A stretch of DNA of 64,000 bases. It comes from Cryptomeria japonica (Eukaryota; Streptophyta; Pinopsida; Cupressales; Cupressaceae). The notes beneath the pieces are model-generated. The model was not told the DNA's origin. It saw nothing but the letters and a program-made list of their open reading frames with translations, and ran no database searches. Positions 1 to 11,753 of this stretch are shown here, one piece after another. Every line of letters starts with the position of its first letter. Positions within the stretch are counted from its first letter, which is position 1. The DNA lies in contig NC_081413.1 of assembly GCF_030272615.1 (NCBI RefSeq), forward strand, positions 449,728,538-449,792,537, in the 5' to 3' direction. The position numbers and the translations under genes were made by a program.

Positions 1-183
1 ATACTTCTCAAGATATGGCAATATCATATTGAATTAGAAAATCAATTTTTTGACATCAATGACAAAATAATAATATTAAGACAGTAAACATCCTTAATCA
101 GTTATACCCATAATCATCAACAAAATTCTTAATATCCTTATTGAAATGTCAGCAATATCTCCTTGTCTGTTATAATGCCAACA
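1..183 (-). repeat. 3' LTR of Copia-1 (inner 183 bp only)
   Basis: Matches 6153-6335 almost base for base and ends in the same ccaaca (TGTTGG on the element strand). The rest of the LTR lies outside the window. Confidence 0.95.
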
Positions 184-195
184 ATCTCCCCCTTT
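184..195 (-). other. Polypurine tract of Copia-1
   Basis: On the element strand it reads AAAGGGGGAGAT immediately before the TGTTGG of the 3' LTR. This is the classical plus-strand primer position. A similar C-rich tract at 347-360 may be a second copy. Confidence 0.85.
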
Positions 196-588
196 GGCAT
201 TGATGGCAAAACCAATTGATTTGACCTAATTGATTCGGATTGCTGTGAGATTCTGAAATGTTGAAATGCTCTCCTCCTATCATCAGAATTCTCCCCCATA
301 CATTAGTCTTCTCCTCTTTTCTCTTTAGTCTTGATTTTCTTCAGTCTTCTCCCCCTTTGACAACAATGCCAAAAAGTAAAGAACTAAAACATAATTTCTT
401 CCTGTATGAGGTGATTTCTTGCTGTTGTGTGTCAACTTAGTCTCGGTCAGAGCATTTATGTCTTCAATTCTTGTTCCTTGTATTGTTTCTTGCACACCTT
501 TAGAAAATATCCTAAAGTGTGTAAATCAGCATCAACTCCTAAAAGATATTCTGTAGAGTCATCGAATTGATGCTTTCACCGAACTCGG
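196..588 (-). other. 3' non-coding region of Copia-1
   Basis: Lies between the RNase H stop and the polypurine tract. It is T/C-rich and contains a second polypurine-like tract (347-360). The short plus-strand reading frame at 258-440 shows no domain and I do not regard it as a gene. Confidence 0.6.
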
Positions 589-2508
589 TCAGTGAGTAGA
601 AGATAGGGGTAGGACAACTAACTTACTTCTGAGATACTCAAAAGTGTCCCTTGACAGTGGCTTGGTGAAGATATATGTTATTTGTTCCTTTGTGCTAACA
701 TACTCCAACACCACTTTCTTCTCTTGAGCTTCTTCTCTAAGATAATGATATTTGATAGAGATGTGCTTTGTCTTAGAGTGCATAACAGGATTCTTTGAAA
801 TGTTAATGGCACTAGTATTGTCACAAAATATAGTTACTGGCTCGGTAACTTTCTCATTTATACCTTCCAACAGTTGTTTGATCCATGCTATGTTGGTACA
901 ATTCAATGCTGCAGCAACGTATTCAACTTCTGCTATTGACTGTGAAACACATCCTTGTTTCTTGCTAAGCCAACTCACTAGTCTTTCTCCTAAAAAGAAA
1001 GATCCTCCACTTGTGCTTTTCCTATCATCAATGTTGCCTGCCCAATCAGCATCAGTATAAACTTTTAAATCAAAGTCATTTCCTTTCTGATATACTAAGC
1101 CATAATCCTCAGTGCCTTTCAAGTATCTAAAAATTCTCTTGACTATTGTCATCTGTGTTTCCTTAGGATCTACAAAGAATCTTGCAACTATACCTATTGC
1201 ATGTGCTATGTCTGGCCTACTGTGAACAACATATTGCAACTTTCCAATCATGGATTGGTAAAGTGTCTCATCAACAGATGCAGATTCATCATTCTTTGAT
1301 AATTTATAGTTGGTAGTCATAGGAGTACTTATTGGTTTTGAATCCTCCATTCCAAATTTCTTCAAAATTTCCTTTATGTAATTGGATTGAGTAATGAAAA
1401 TCTCATTTTTCATTTGCAGTATTTGTAAACCTATAAAATACTTTATCTCACCAATTAATGACATCTCAAATTCTTTGCTCATTTCATTTCCAAAGTTCTT
1501 GCATAAAGAGTCATTTCCACAAAAGATAATATCATCAACAAATATGGTTGAGATCAGTATTCCATTTTCATCATTCTTCATGTACATATTGTTGTTTTCA
1601 CTTGTCCTTATAAAACCAATCTTGATTAAATAAGAGTGCAATCTCTCATACCATGCTCTAGGTGCTTGTTTCAATCCATATAAAGCTTTGTTCAATTTAC
1701 ATACCTGATCTTTATTCTTGTCTTCAACAAATACTTTAGGTTGTTCAATAAAAACTTCTTCTAATATACCATTCAGAAATGCAGATTTGACATCCATTTG
1801 ATATACCTTGAAATTCTTGTAAGTAGCATATGCCAACAATGTTCTTACTCCTTCAAGTCTAGCTATAGGTGCAAAAGTTTCACCATAATCAATTCCTTCT
1901 TCTTGAGCATAACCTTTGCAAACTAGTCTTGCTTTATTTCGAATGACCTCACCTTTTTCATTCAGCTTGTTTCTGAAAATCCATTTTGTACCGATTATAT
2001 TTTTGTCCTTTGGTCTTGGGATTAGAGTCCATGTGTCATTCTTCTTGATTTGATCAATCTCTTCTGTCATAGCATTTATCCAATCTTCACTGTTAAATGC
2101 CTCTTTCACTATTCTCAGTTCAAATTCAGATATCAGACATGTGTTCTGTCTTAGTTTATTCCTTGTCATTATTAGATCATCCTTATCTCCTATAATCTGA
2201 CTTGATGCATGATGTCTTCTGACATACTTGGCTAATATAGGCTCGGTAGGCTCTGTATGATCTTCTTCATCACTCGTTAACTGGATATTCTCTTCATTTC
2301 CTTCTGCAGTTTTCTCGATAAGACTTGTCGATTGAACACAGATAAATTCATCATAATCTTCTGGTTCCTTGGAATTTCCTTCATCATTCCTTTCTGCAAA
2401 TTCATCAATTTTCACATTTGCACTTTCTACTATTTTTTTGGATGATTTGATCAGACATTTAAATGCTTTACTTATAGAAGAATAACCAAGAAATGTTCCT
2501 TCTTCACT
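589..2508 (-). pseudogene. Copia-1 reverse transcriptase and RNase H
   Basis: C-terminal part of the Copia polyprotein. It makes DNA from element RNA (RT) and removes the RNA strand (RNase H) inside virus-like particles. Visible: the conserved KARLVCKGYAQEEGIDY block, the catalytic MDVKSAFLNG motif, FVDDII (family YVDD, with Tyr replaced by Phe), and GLKQAPRAWY. The RNase H domain shows YTDADWAG, RKSTSG and CDNTSAI. The stretch 589-2415 is open for 608 residues, and the frame continues through 2508 up to a TAG that separates it from the integrase part. The catalytic residues look intact, so only upstream stops disable this copy. Confidence 0.93.
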
Positions 2509-2511
2509 TTT

Positions 2512-3132
2512 CTAATCAATCTTGCCATTTCTATCATCTTTGTGTACATAGCATCTACTTCCAAAGATTTTAAAATAACTTACATTAGGTTTCTTGTCAT
2601 ACCAGATTTCATATGGTGTCTTCAAAGTTCCTTTCTTCAGTTGAACTTGGTTCAGGGTGTAAACTGTTGTGCTTATTTCTTCTCTCCAAAATGGTTGTGG
2701 CACTTTCTTTTCAATCATCTAGGTTCTAGCACAATCCACAATAGATCTGTTTCTTCTCTTAGCAATTCCATTTTGTTGTGGAGTTCTCAGTGTAGAGACG
2801 TGTCTTTGTATACCATGATCATTGCAGAATAAGTTGAACTCATCATATGTGAATTCTCCTCCTCTATCTGATCTAAGACATTTCAGTTGTCTTCCTATTT
2901 CATTTTCAACTCTTGCCTTGTACCATTTAAACATTTGAAAAGCTTTTGATTTTTCTTTTAAAAACATAACTGACATCATCCTTGAGTAATCATCCACAAA
3001 TAATCTGAAATATTTATCACCATAGTAACTTTGAACTTTCATAGGACTACAAAGATCAGTGTGCATAAGATCTAAAATTCCCTTGTAAGTGTAAGTCTTA
3101 CTTGTAAAGCTTGATCTTGTCATTTTACCCAT
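2512..3132 (-). pseudogene. Copia-1 integrase core and C-terminal region
   Basis: Integrase inserts the cDNA into the chromosome. The catalytic D-D-E set is visible: MHTDLCSPM, then LRSDRGGEFTYDEF, then the glutamate region, where the usual NGVVERKN reads NGIAKRRN. The expected E is therefore replaced by K/R, a likely loss of catalysis. After a TAG at 2716 the frame resumes with MIEKKVPQPFW and the typical PYEIWYDKKPNVSYFKIFG block. A further TAG at 2509 separates it from RT. The frame is shared with gag and RT. Confidence 0.92.
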
Positions 3133-4770
3133 CTAGCATCCTCGACACATAGCATTCTCAAGTTTTCCCAAACTCGGTAGACCTCTTACTCGGTGCTTCT
3201 TACTTATTTTGATCAGATTATCAAAATTTACATGACAAAACCTTTTATGCCATAACCATGTATCATTTATCTTTGCATACAAATATCTATTCGGAGTTGA
3301 GTTAAGGTGAAATGTATTACCTTTTGTTTGTGTCCTAGTAGCCGCTAACTTTCCATTCTTGTCATGAACTTTGACAATTCCTTTCTGAAATTCTATTCGG
3401 TATCCTGTATTGTTTAGTTGTGCTACACTCAACAAATTGTATTTCAAACCTTCAACCCAATAAAAATCATTGCATCTTGCATTGTCAAGAAGTGTTATGG
3501 ATCCTTTACCTTTTACCGGACATGGTGCATCATTACCAAATCTTACATAGCCTCCATCATAGTCTTCTAACATAACAAACTTGTGTTTATCACCTATCAT
3601 GTGATGTGAGCATCCACTATCTATGATCCAAGAATCATTAGTATTTATGTGAGATATTAGGGCTTTTTCTTCATACCTTTCTTCATCTGATCCATCTTTG
3701 ATAGCCACATAAACTACTTCCTCTGTATTAGTTTCATCTGATTTATCATCATTGGATTCCTCATCGGCTATTAAGCATGACTTTCTATCTCTTCTTCTGA
3801 AGTCTCGGTGTCCTCTATAATGATTATCTTTCTGTCTATCATCTCGGTAATCTCTCTTCTTAGTAGAATCTTTGTTAGGATAGTTAGAAGCCATATGTCC
3901 TATCTTATTACAATTAAAACATTTCAAAGGTAGTTTTCCTTTATACTTACCTTTGCCTCTCGGTAACCTTCTAGCTAAAAGTGCTTCAAACTCTTCTTGC
4001 TTTCTGATTTCCTCATATAGTTTGTGTACTTCCTCCATGTTCTTGCGAAATCTTTCACTTGCTCCACTATGATCCCCTTTAGTGTACTTACTCATTCTAT
4101 CATTGTAATCATTAGATTCACCAATATGAAAAGAACTAAATGCAGATTCAACTTTATTTACCGATGACCCACTGTTATCAAAGTTACTTAACTCAAAAGC
4201 ATGTAGCTTACCAATAGTAGCATCTAAAGAAGCTGGCATATTGGGTACAGACCTTAATTCATTGATTGCAGAGACTCGGATTGCATAAGCTGGTAGAAGG
4301 GTTCTTAACAACTTACTTGTTATATCCTTTTCTTCAATAGTTCCACCTACTCCTATGATTTGATTGACAATCTCCTTTAGTCTCGTACTGTACTGGGTTA
4401 TGTTCTCACCTTCATTCATCCTCATAGATTCAAGTTGTCCTCTTAGACTGTCCACTTTTTCTCTTTGAACATGTTCATCTCCTCCATACATAGATATGAG
4501 CTTGTCCCACATTGCCTTTGCATCATTGTAGCCTTCTAGATCATTAAATTATGAATCGGTCAATGCAAATGTTATTTCAATCATTGCTTGAATATGTTCT
4601 TGCTTTTCCTTTATCTCTTCCATTGTCAATGGATAGGTGCTCGGTGTGATGAAATCATTCTCTAGATAATATACAACATATTCTCCAGCTCCTGATAGGT
4701 GCAGCTTCATCCTTTTCGGCCATGTAGAGAAACTTGACTTGTTCAGCTTTGGTGCATCCCTCTTATACAT
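3133..4770 (-). pseudogene. Copia-1 Gag, protease and pre-integrase domain
   Basis: Gag forms the particle and protease processes the polyprotein. Start chosen at the ATG at 4770, about 50 bp downstream of the primer site, followed by a Copia Gag N-terminus (LNKSSFSTWPKRMKLHL). Then come the GEN.TQYSTRLKEIVNQI block, an RNA-binding zinc knuckle CFNCNKIGHMASNY (CX2CX4HX4Y, last Cys lost), the protease site WIIDSGCSHHM, and the pre-integrase block TWLWHKRFCHVNFD with its final CRGC. A TAA at 4546-4548 interrupts Gag, and a TAG at 3130 ends this segment. The frame is shared with the downstream parts. Confidence 0.93.
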
Positions 4771-4820
4771 CTTTGCATCTTTTCCTCAAGTACCTTTAAA
4801 CTTTTCTTCCAGAGTCCAAA

Positions 4821-4832
4821 GCTCTGATACCA
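4821..4832 (-). other. Primer binding site of Copia-1 (tRNA-iMet type)
   Basis: Element strand reads TGGTATCAGAGC, the standard plant Copia site complementary to initiator-Met tRNA. It lies two bases from the LTR end. Confidence 0.95.
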
Positions 4833-4834
4833 AT

Positions 4835-6335
4835 TGATAGTTCGAATACTTAATGTTAAGTACAGATGCCAAGCTAATAAGATGAGAGGGGGGGTGAATC
4901 ATACAAACTTAATCTTCCATAAAAACATCAGATTCAACCTCCGTAACATATACTTCAGTAATAAAACCAAAACTGCTAAACATGCAAACTCAAAAGCATA
5001 TAAAAATCATAATCCTCATAACACCAAATTTAACGTGGAAACCCAAATAGGGAAAAACCACTATGGGATTTCAGACCCACTAAGAAATATACTCTTCTAG
5101 AGTATGCTCGATTAAAAGAAAATCCTGTTAAAGATTACAAACACATTGCTAGATGTGACCCGGTTAAGAGATTTTCATCAGATCTGTTAGGATCTTCACC
5201 TTGTTAGAAGTGACCTTGTTAAAGGATTTCAAACACTCAATTAGAATGTCACCTTGCTAGAGGGTTTTATAAATAAGACTGTTAAGTCCACTCGGTTAAG
5301 AGATTTTCTGTCACTTTACAAAATAACAGTAATAAAAATCTATCTACAACTTCACATCTAAAATGTTAAAGTAGATTCTTATTTTCTCAATACAATATAG
5401 ACATAGAACTAATCGTGTCCTTTTGCTAGGCTCTGTACTCTATTATTCAAATAGGTCTTCAAGCTTTTGTGCTTGGTCATCACTATGTAGCATCCCTGTG
5501 CATACACTTGCCCGCATACATTGTTTATCAACAGTTCCTTATTTATAAACAATTCGCCAACCGCTTAATCTCCTTGATCACATTTCCCATGATCAATCAT
5601 AGCCATCAGATCTTCAAACTTTGACCAGGTTCAATGTATCCTTCGATCTGAAAATGTTTTACCCAGCCTTGGAACTTGTATACATTTCTTGGAACTTGTG
5701 CTAGGGTATTGCGGTTCAATCTGAGCTATAGATCTTCCTGCCGATTTTCCTTTGCCATAGGTTCTTTAACAAACTTCATTCACGACATACCAATGATTTA
5801 ATCATGTCCAGCTCATCAGCTTCCTTCATTAAATAATGTTTTTATTCATTCAATGCATTCTGTTATTACTCGGTTGCAACTCGGTAAATACTAAACTTCA
5901 CTCGATAGACATACCGCCTTCATTAACTGATAGCGATAACCTTAGGGTTTACGGACTAGGTTCTTTGCTCAGTAACATAGTGTAGTATTAACCTTACAAT
6001 CAATAACATATGTATGATATCAAAACAATCTAAACATCATGATCTCATCATTGTCTAACTCGGTAATAATTGCTCATTGAATAACTTATTTCTCCCCTTA
6101 TTCATCATATTCTTTCTGTGTCTTTTACCGACATCGTTATACTCATCAAATCATACTTCTCAAGATATGGCAACATCATACTGAATTAGAAAATCAATTT
6201 CTTGACATCAATGACAAAATAATAATATTAAGACAGTAAACATCCTTAATCAGTTATATCCATAATCATCAACAACCTTCTCAATATCCTTCTTGAAATG
6301 CCAACAATCTCTCCTTGTTTGTTATAATGCCAACA
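4835..6335 (-). repeat. 5' LTR of Copia-1
   Basis: About 1.5 kb, starting TGTTGG and ending TATCA on the element strand (TG...CA). The inner end carries a gagggggggtgaatc motif near 4885 and a GGGAAAAACCACTATGGGAT-like block near 5050 that recurs in other LTRs of this window. The short plus-strand reading frame inside it (4834-5100) is not a gene. Confidence 0.93.
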
Positions 6336-6344
6336 AAATTTAGC

Positions 6345-6760
6345 TGGTTTGACTGAGTTACCTTATACCATCCTCAAATTCTAGAATATCTAGAATGTCT
6401 GTAAACCCTAGGTCTTCAATATGTTTGTATGTCGGTTTGATCTTTCCATATCCTCCCATCAACTCACTCATATACATGCCCTTAATTTTTTAAGTTCCCA
6501 AATCCTCGATATGACAGTGAATATATGCCCTAACATCCTCTACATAGACAAATCCCTCTGGAATGCGAGAAAATGCTCCAACTGAATCTTCTAGGGTAGC
6601 CACATGTGGATACCTCTTGAAAATTAGCCTGGGGCGGTCCTTGACCTCTACTACAGTCGAGTTTGCAACAAAAATAGGAATAGATTATGATCCCACTTCC
6701 ATGTTTAAAGATAAATACCTTTTGATCACTCTTGGTGAAAACCTCCAATAAATTCTTCTA
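6345..6760 (-). pseudogene. E2 second ORF, N-terminal part
   Basis: On the minus strand this decays from a reading frame containing DRPRLIFKRYPHV, FVYVEDVRAYIHC and EDLGFTDILDI. The same blocks occur in the same order at 23025-23348 of the complete sister element (DRPCLIF, LYVEDVRAYIHC, DQGFTDILEM). Function is not known to me. It is not protease, integrase or RT. It is broken by stops and truncated by the Copia-1 insertion just where the GLP-motif part would follow. Confidence 0.6.
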
Positions 6761-7125
6761 GACGTCGGTGAGATCGCTCAAGAAGAAATCTGATTTCTCT
6801 GTATTTCCTTTGATTGCTCTTAGTTGCTCCGAATCACTCTGAAATTGCTCTGATTGCAAGGGGATCAACAATGAAGTGTATTCAACCTTTTAACCTTCGA
6901 GAAAAACCCTAATCTTCCATTGACATAAATGACTTCCAATGAAAGATACCAGATCACGCTCTGAACATATCCATGTCGGATAATTGTCTTCAATATCTGG
7001 AACATCTTCCAGAACCTCTTCCTGGGGAACATGCAACATCTTCATGAATTTTGCCTACCCCTAAGGCATCTGTCTCAGTTACCAGATGAGCTTCTTGTCG
7101 GTGTAGGAGCAGCCTCTTATGTTGA

Positions 7126-7922
7126 CTAAGTAACCGGTGCATTCCCATCTAATGATTGTTCTTCAGTCTTTCTAACCCATGTCTGAGTATGATCTTCCCA
7201 GATTTCACTAACCTTCTCTTTTCCTTTCTCATTTGATCCTCCATTACCAACTGGTGGATTTCTACTTCTACAAAATTTAACAATATGTCCAACCTCATTA
7301 CATGCATAACATGTAACATTATTCCTTTGAATTTCTTTGCTAAAATCGGTGAAATTGCTTGACCTGCACTGATTAGGCATATGTCCAAATTTTCCACAGG
7401 CATAGAATTTAACATTCATTCTGCAATCTTCTATTTTATGACCAAACTTATTGTATTTAGAACATTTATCAGGAGCAGAATCCGGGCTCTGATTTTCTAT
7501 GTTTCTACATTGCCTAGCCATGTGACCAAATCTATTGCAAACAAAACATCTACCATTCAATTTATAAGCATTAAATTTCCTCATTGGTTCCTTATGGCTT
7601 TGATCTTCATTAGCAGTATTAGAACTAAGTCCTTGCTCAAATCCAAGTCCAATGGAACCTCCAATCTGCCTTTGTCTCTTCAATAAATCATCTAGTTGTG
7701 CTGAGCTAATCTTGAATTTTTCTTTGTACTCAATTGTAGTAGTTAAATCTTCTCTCAAAATTATCATTTGTCTCTCAAGCTCTTGTTCATTACTCTGGGA
7801 TTGTACCAAATCAGCTCTCTACATATCATTCTCGTGAACCAACCTACCACATTCTTCAAATTTATTCTTCAGGGATACAACAAGATTTTCTTCCTTTTTC
7901 TTTCTGTCCTCAATCTCTGTAG
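7126..7922 (-). pseudogene. E2 Gag, C-terminal half with four zinc knuckles
   Basis: Nucleocapsid-like part of Gag, expected to bind element RNA. A coiled coil (SNEQELERQMIILREDL) leads to the AQLDDLLKRQRQ...GLGFEQG stretch seen in SIRE-type Gags. Four CCHC knuckles follow: CFVCNRFGHMARQC (intact), CSKYNKFGHKIEDC (second Cys to Tyr), FYACGKFGHMPNQC (first Cys to Phe) and CYACNEVGHIVKFC (intact). It ends with a short basic tail. The N-terminal half lies beyond the solo LTR at 9501-9790. Confidence 0.85.
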
Positions 7923-7927
7923 ACATA
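7923..7927. repeat. Left target duplication (acata) of solo LTR
   Basis: acata here and at 9496-9500 flank the solo LTR. The flanking Gag coding sequence aligns across the gap with the intact homologue near 24560-24600. Confidence 0.8.
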
Positions 7928-9495
7928 CGATAACTCAAAGATGAACAAATAGTACCAAATTAGTACTGAGAGGGGGGGGTGAATCAATACAGACAAAAAT
8001 ATAGTCCAAAACTGGTTTGACAGCAAATACTCCAAATGATTGGCAAACAGTGATACTGGTTGAAACCGAGTGCAACCGGTAAGACCCAGAACAACTAAAA
8101 CAATCATAAACTGGTTACTCACTAAGCTTTCCTCTTTGCTCAATACTATAGAACCATTACACCCTCATGCATGAATAGGTAAACTATCATCAGATCTTCA
8201 CAATAGTTAGTTCAATATGTTTTATAGACAGGCATAAAACACAGAACCATCATATGCTCAACAGGTAATAACAAAGCATCACAAGATAAAAGCATCTCAC
8301 ATGACACACATATTTTTCATGTGGAAACCCAACTGGGAAAAACCATGGTGGGGATGAATACCCACAAGCTGCTTTTTGAATTCTTTAGAAGTCCACTCTA
8401 TTAGGAGCCTTATCCGGTTAAAGACATTACAATAGGTTCTGCTAGGAACCGATCCTGTCAGGGATCACCCGATTAAGGGATGGCTATAATACCTGGTTAA
8501 GGGTTAAACCCGGTTAGGGTTACCTTGTTAGAGGATTTCAAGAACTCAATAGCTAAAGGATCTCCAGAGCTCTATAGCTTCCCAGAACTCAATAACTTCA
8601 AGTTACCCTGTTAATGGATTTGTATCAAGCCGGTTAAGGCTACCCTGTTAAGGGATTTCACAACTGTTGAAGTGGTCAAAGATCAACAGGAATTACAATG
8701 ATCTGATAACAACACTCAATGCTAATGTAGATCCATTTCGGCTCCTCTTCATCTTCTGCACATTCACTTTGTAGATATCTCTTCTCTCCTTTGGTCTGGC
8801 AAGAATCACGTATCACTTCCCTTGGATACACACATACAACTTTTGCCAAAAAACCTAGAAAGAAACCCAACATCGACCTTATAGGAAATAGATAGGTCAG
8901 TAGAAAAAACCCTAAACCCTAAACCTATTAGGTTAAGCAATTCAAATAGTTCAATCCTGACTGTTGAATTATACTGCATTAAATGCAACACTTTTGAATC
9001 GATCTCAAGACATTCTCCATCGTCCATTATCCACCGATTTCATGGTGGCTGATAACCCATCACGCATTATCACCGTTTGACAAACTTCGCACATTCCCAA
9101 GGTGGATAGGGCTAGTCTTTTTCATGCAAGATCCTTCACGCGCACAGGGCTTATGTGGCAACATGATCTATTCTTCGTTATACTGCTAACTCATCACACA
9201 AAGATCACCGATTGAGTCGCATAGGCTTGAGGTACTCCAACCGGAAATCCTGAAGTGGAAACTACCTACCAACCGATAGTCACGCAATGCTTCCATGTGC
9301 CGGTTCCCATTACTACATGTCGGTTCATCTTGAACAAATATACCGCTTCACTTTGGCATATATACCGGTTCATACATATGCCGGTTCTCTCTTCTCACAT
9401 ATCACATGTGCCCGGTTCACATCATGTCACATATTGACATCAATGACAACATACAATATCATTATGTCTTCATACTAGTTCACATAATGCCAACA
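7928..9495 (-). repeat. Solo LTR (about 1.57 kb) inside E2 gag
   Basis: Element-strand start TGTTGGCATTATG, end GAGTTATCG, where TCG is best read as a mutated TCA. It contains LTR hallmarks shared with other elements here: tagtactgagaggggg near 7961 and a ggaaaaaccatggtgggg block near 8336. No internal coding region and only one LTR copy are present, and flanking acata duplications bracket it. It formed by recombination between the two LTRs of a former full element. The small reading frames within it have no domain. Confidence 0.85.
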
Positions 9496-9500
9496 ACATA

Positions 9501-9790
9501 GTCATAGCTATAGATTTCATTTCATTCTTCATAACCATGTTCTCCTGACTCAATTTCTGACATTGTTCCTTAAGTGTATCTTTCTCTTCATTATCCTTAC
9601 TTTGCAAAAGTTCCTTCCTCCTAGCTTGAACAAATGATAGCCTCTCGTGTAGGACAAGAATTAATTTCTTAGCAGAATTCAATTCATCTTATAGCTTTAA
9701 GTTCTTCAACCTTTCAACATCATAATCTTCAAGTGTGATATCAAGTTGCTTCTCTAAATTCATATCCATGGATTTCGGTTTCAAGATCTT
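9501..9790 (-). pseudogene. E2 Gag, N-terminal coiled-coil half
   Basis: Encodes a predicted coiled coil (LNSAKKLILVLHERLSFVQ, RRKELLQ, KEQCQKLSQEN) closely matching the N-terminus of the Gag at 24324-24857. Likely start ATG at 9769. It is separated from the rest of the same gene by the solo LTR. A stop codon occurs between KLKL and LNSAKK. Confidence 0.85.
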
Positions 9791-9823
9791 CCTCAAGCTG
9801 TTAAACTTCCTTCAAGGCACAAG

Positions 9824-9835
9824 GCTCTGATACCA
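9824..9835 (-). other. Primer binding site of E2
   Basis: TGGTATCAGAGC on the element strand, exactly matching the initiator-Met tRNA-type site, two bases from the LTR. Confidence 0.93.
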
Positions 9836-9837
9836 AT

Positions 9838-10781
9838 TGTTGAAAACCAATAACACTGAGAGGGGGGGTGAATCAGTGTTATACTAGAAGGATAAGTTTT
9901 AGCCCTATTTAAAATATGCATACACCAACTGGTATACCGGTACATACAAAATTGAAAGAAGTAAAGCAACCAATAAGCCAATCACATAAATGAGATCCAT
10001 AACACATAAATTTATACATGGAAAACCTCAAAGAGGAAAAACCATGGTGGGATTTGTGACCCACAATATCAATCCACTAGCCAAATGAAGAGATATTACA
10101 AAATATGAGGGGCCTACACTTGTAGGAAGGCTTATAGCCTAGAGCACACTGCTCAATCACAAAAGGAGCCTCACTAACTACATAAAATTCTAGACTACAA
10201 TTTGGAGAAGTGTGAACTACTAAGATACATCTTTTATGCCAGAATATAGTTCTGGTTTAAGCTCTGTCTATTCCTGTCTGAAACCCTAAACCCTTTACCA
10301 GAATAACCCTTACATGGATTTCCTCACATACACAATCTCTCTAACATAATTTACATCATATTACATTCACGTATCCATAATCCTATCTCCTTTTTAAAAA
10401 AAATATATATCAAAATGATTTATCAAACTGACTTATATACCCTATACAAATTTACATGCCTTATGTTGGCTTACAAAGATATATACAATCTCAAATTACA
10501 TGTTGGCCAGATAACATAAATGCATAAACATTAAAATCAATTGTCGATGCTAGATCCAAGATATGTCAGCCTCTAGTACTAATAAGCTTTACTAAATCAT
10601 GTCGGCCTGCATTGCTGGTAACCAAAGAAATCCTTTTGTCATGACGGTGCTAGTGTCGGTGAAGTATTGTGAAGTGCTTGCTGGTAAACCATAGATCCAA
10701 AACATGAAACCAAAACACAATACCATGTTGTCATCAATGAAAACATAGTGAAACCAACCAATTGAATGTCAATTTCCAACA
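9838..10781 (-). repeat. 5' LTR of E2
   Basis: 944 bp, TGTTGGAAATTGAC...TTTTCAACA on the element strand. Near its inner end is a perfect 8-bp hairpin (aacactga 9852-9859 with tcagtgtt 9873-9880). It shares the ggaaaaccatggtgggattt block (about 10035) with the LTRs at 18962 and 24908. It interrupts the Gag reading frame of E3 at 10781/10782. Confidence 0.9.
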
Positions 10782-10786
10782 GTGGC

Positions 10787-11710
10787 ATCATTCTCAATGG
10801 TATATAAGTTGTTCTACCTCTAGTAGCTTCCTCTTCCTTGCCGGTAGACTTTCCTTTCTTTGTCTTTACCAATAGATCTGCCAGAAATCCTTTCCTCATC
10901 TCCATAGGTTTCATTATAGGGACATTTTACAGAAAAGTGTCCAACTTTTCCACAATTGAAGCATTTGAGTGGTAAATTTTCTTTATACTTACTGGATCCT
11001 CTCTTAATCTTTCTAACAAAGTTTGCTACCTATGCATCCGAGTCTTCACAGGATCCTTTATGAGCAACATATTCCTTGCCCTTTTTGATGGAGTTGAAAG
11101 CTACCTCACTGGTTGTTTACATTTCATAGATAGTTAAGGAGCCAAATAACTCATCCATTGTGAACATTTTTAGATCCTTGGATTCCTCTATAGGAGAGAA
11201 TTTAGTATCATACCTAGATGTGAGTGATCTAAGTACCTTTTTGACAATAATTTCATCAATAATTTCATCTCCAAGTCCTGTGATGGTGTTTGCAGTTTCA
11301 TCTACTTTGTGAAGGTAGTCGGCAATCTTTTCTTCATCTTTCATCTTCAAGCCTTCAAGATGACTTCTGAGAGATTGCATCTTGGCCTCTTTGACTATGG
11401 CATCTCCTTCAAATAATCTCTCCAGTTTATCCCAAGTTTCCTTGGCAGATGAGCAGTGCATAACCTTAACAAACTCATTATCTGATAGCCCACTTAAAAT
11501 GGCATGTTTAGCTTTTTCATTTTTCTCATACTCCTTCTTAGCATCCAGATCTATGGGAGGAACACTAGGAACAATATACCCATTCTTGAGAGACATCCAC
11601 AAATCAAAACCAAGAGAGGAAAGATAGGTCTCCATTCTTCTGCTCCGGAAGGCATAGTTAGTTCCATCAAACATGGGAGGTTTTGAGGAGGCAAACTCAT
11701 TTCTTTCCAT
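10787..11710 (-). pseudogene. E3 Copia Gag (UBN2-type) with zinc knuckle
   Basis: Capsid-type Gag of Tnt1/Copia style. Start ATG at 11710 with PPMFDGTNYAFRSRRMETYL, then SAKETWDKLERLFEGD, LKMKDEEKIADYLHKVDE and KKVLRSLTSRYDTKFSPIEE, all typical of the family. A stop at about 11115 follows IYEM. In the same frame the sequence continues to an intact zinc knuckle CFNCGKVGHFSVKC (10928-10969) and a K/R-rich tail that ends where the E2 LTR begins. Confidence 0.9.
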
Positions 11711-11739
11711 TGTGTTCTTTGACCAGATGAGAACCTAAT

Positions 11740-11751
11740 TCTTTGATACCA
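11740..11751 (-). other. Degenerate primer binding site of E3
   Basis: Element strand reads TGGTATCAAAGA, two or three changes from TGGTATCAGAGC, directly beside the LTR end. Confidence 0.75.
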
Positions 11752-11753
11752 AT

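Larger units (their letters stand above)
1..6335 (-). mobile_element. Copia LTR retrotransposon (Copia-1), left end outside window
   Basis: A Copia element reading right to left: 5' LTR at 4835-6335, tRNA-iMet-type primer site, gag-protease-integrase-RT-RNase H, polypurine tract, then the 3' LTR, which runs off the left window edge. Integrase precedes RT, the order that defines Copia. The coding region 4770 to 589 is a single reading frame of about 1394 codons broken by only four stops (codons at 4546, 3130, 2716 and 2509), with no frameshift. That makes it the best preserved coding unit in the window. The 183 bp of 3' LTR present differ from the matching 6153-6335 at roughly a dozen positions by eye. 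It interrupts the second ORF of the older element to its right. Confidence 0.95.
6336..10781 (-). mobile_element. Older gag-only LTR element E2 (5' half)
   Basis: Reads right to left: 5' LTR 9838-10781, primer site, coiled-coil/zinc-knuckle Gag, then a second ORF that is cut by Copia-1 at 6335/6336. Its other half must lie left of the window. Same family as the complete element at 18962-25833: similar LTRs, Gag and second ORF. It carries a solo LTR inside gag and itself interrupts the Gag of element E3. Confidence 0.85.

Noticed and set aside
6563-6751. 62-codon plus-strand reading frame
   Set aside because: Antisense to the E2 second ORF, whose minus-strand translation is conserved with element A.
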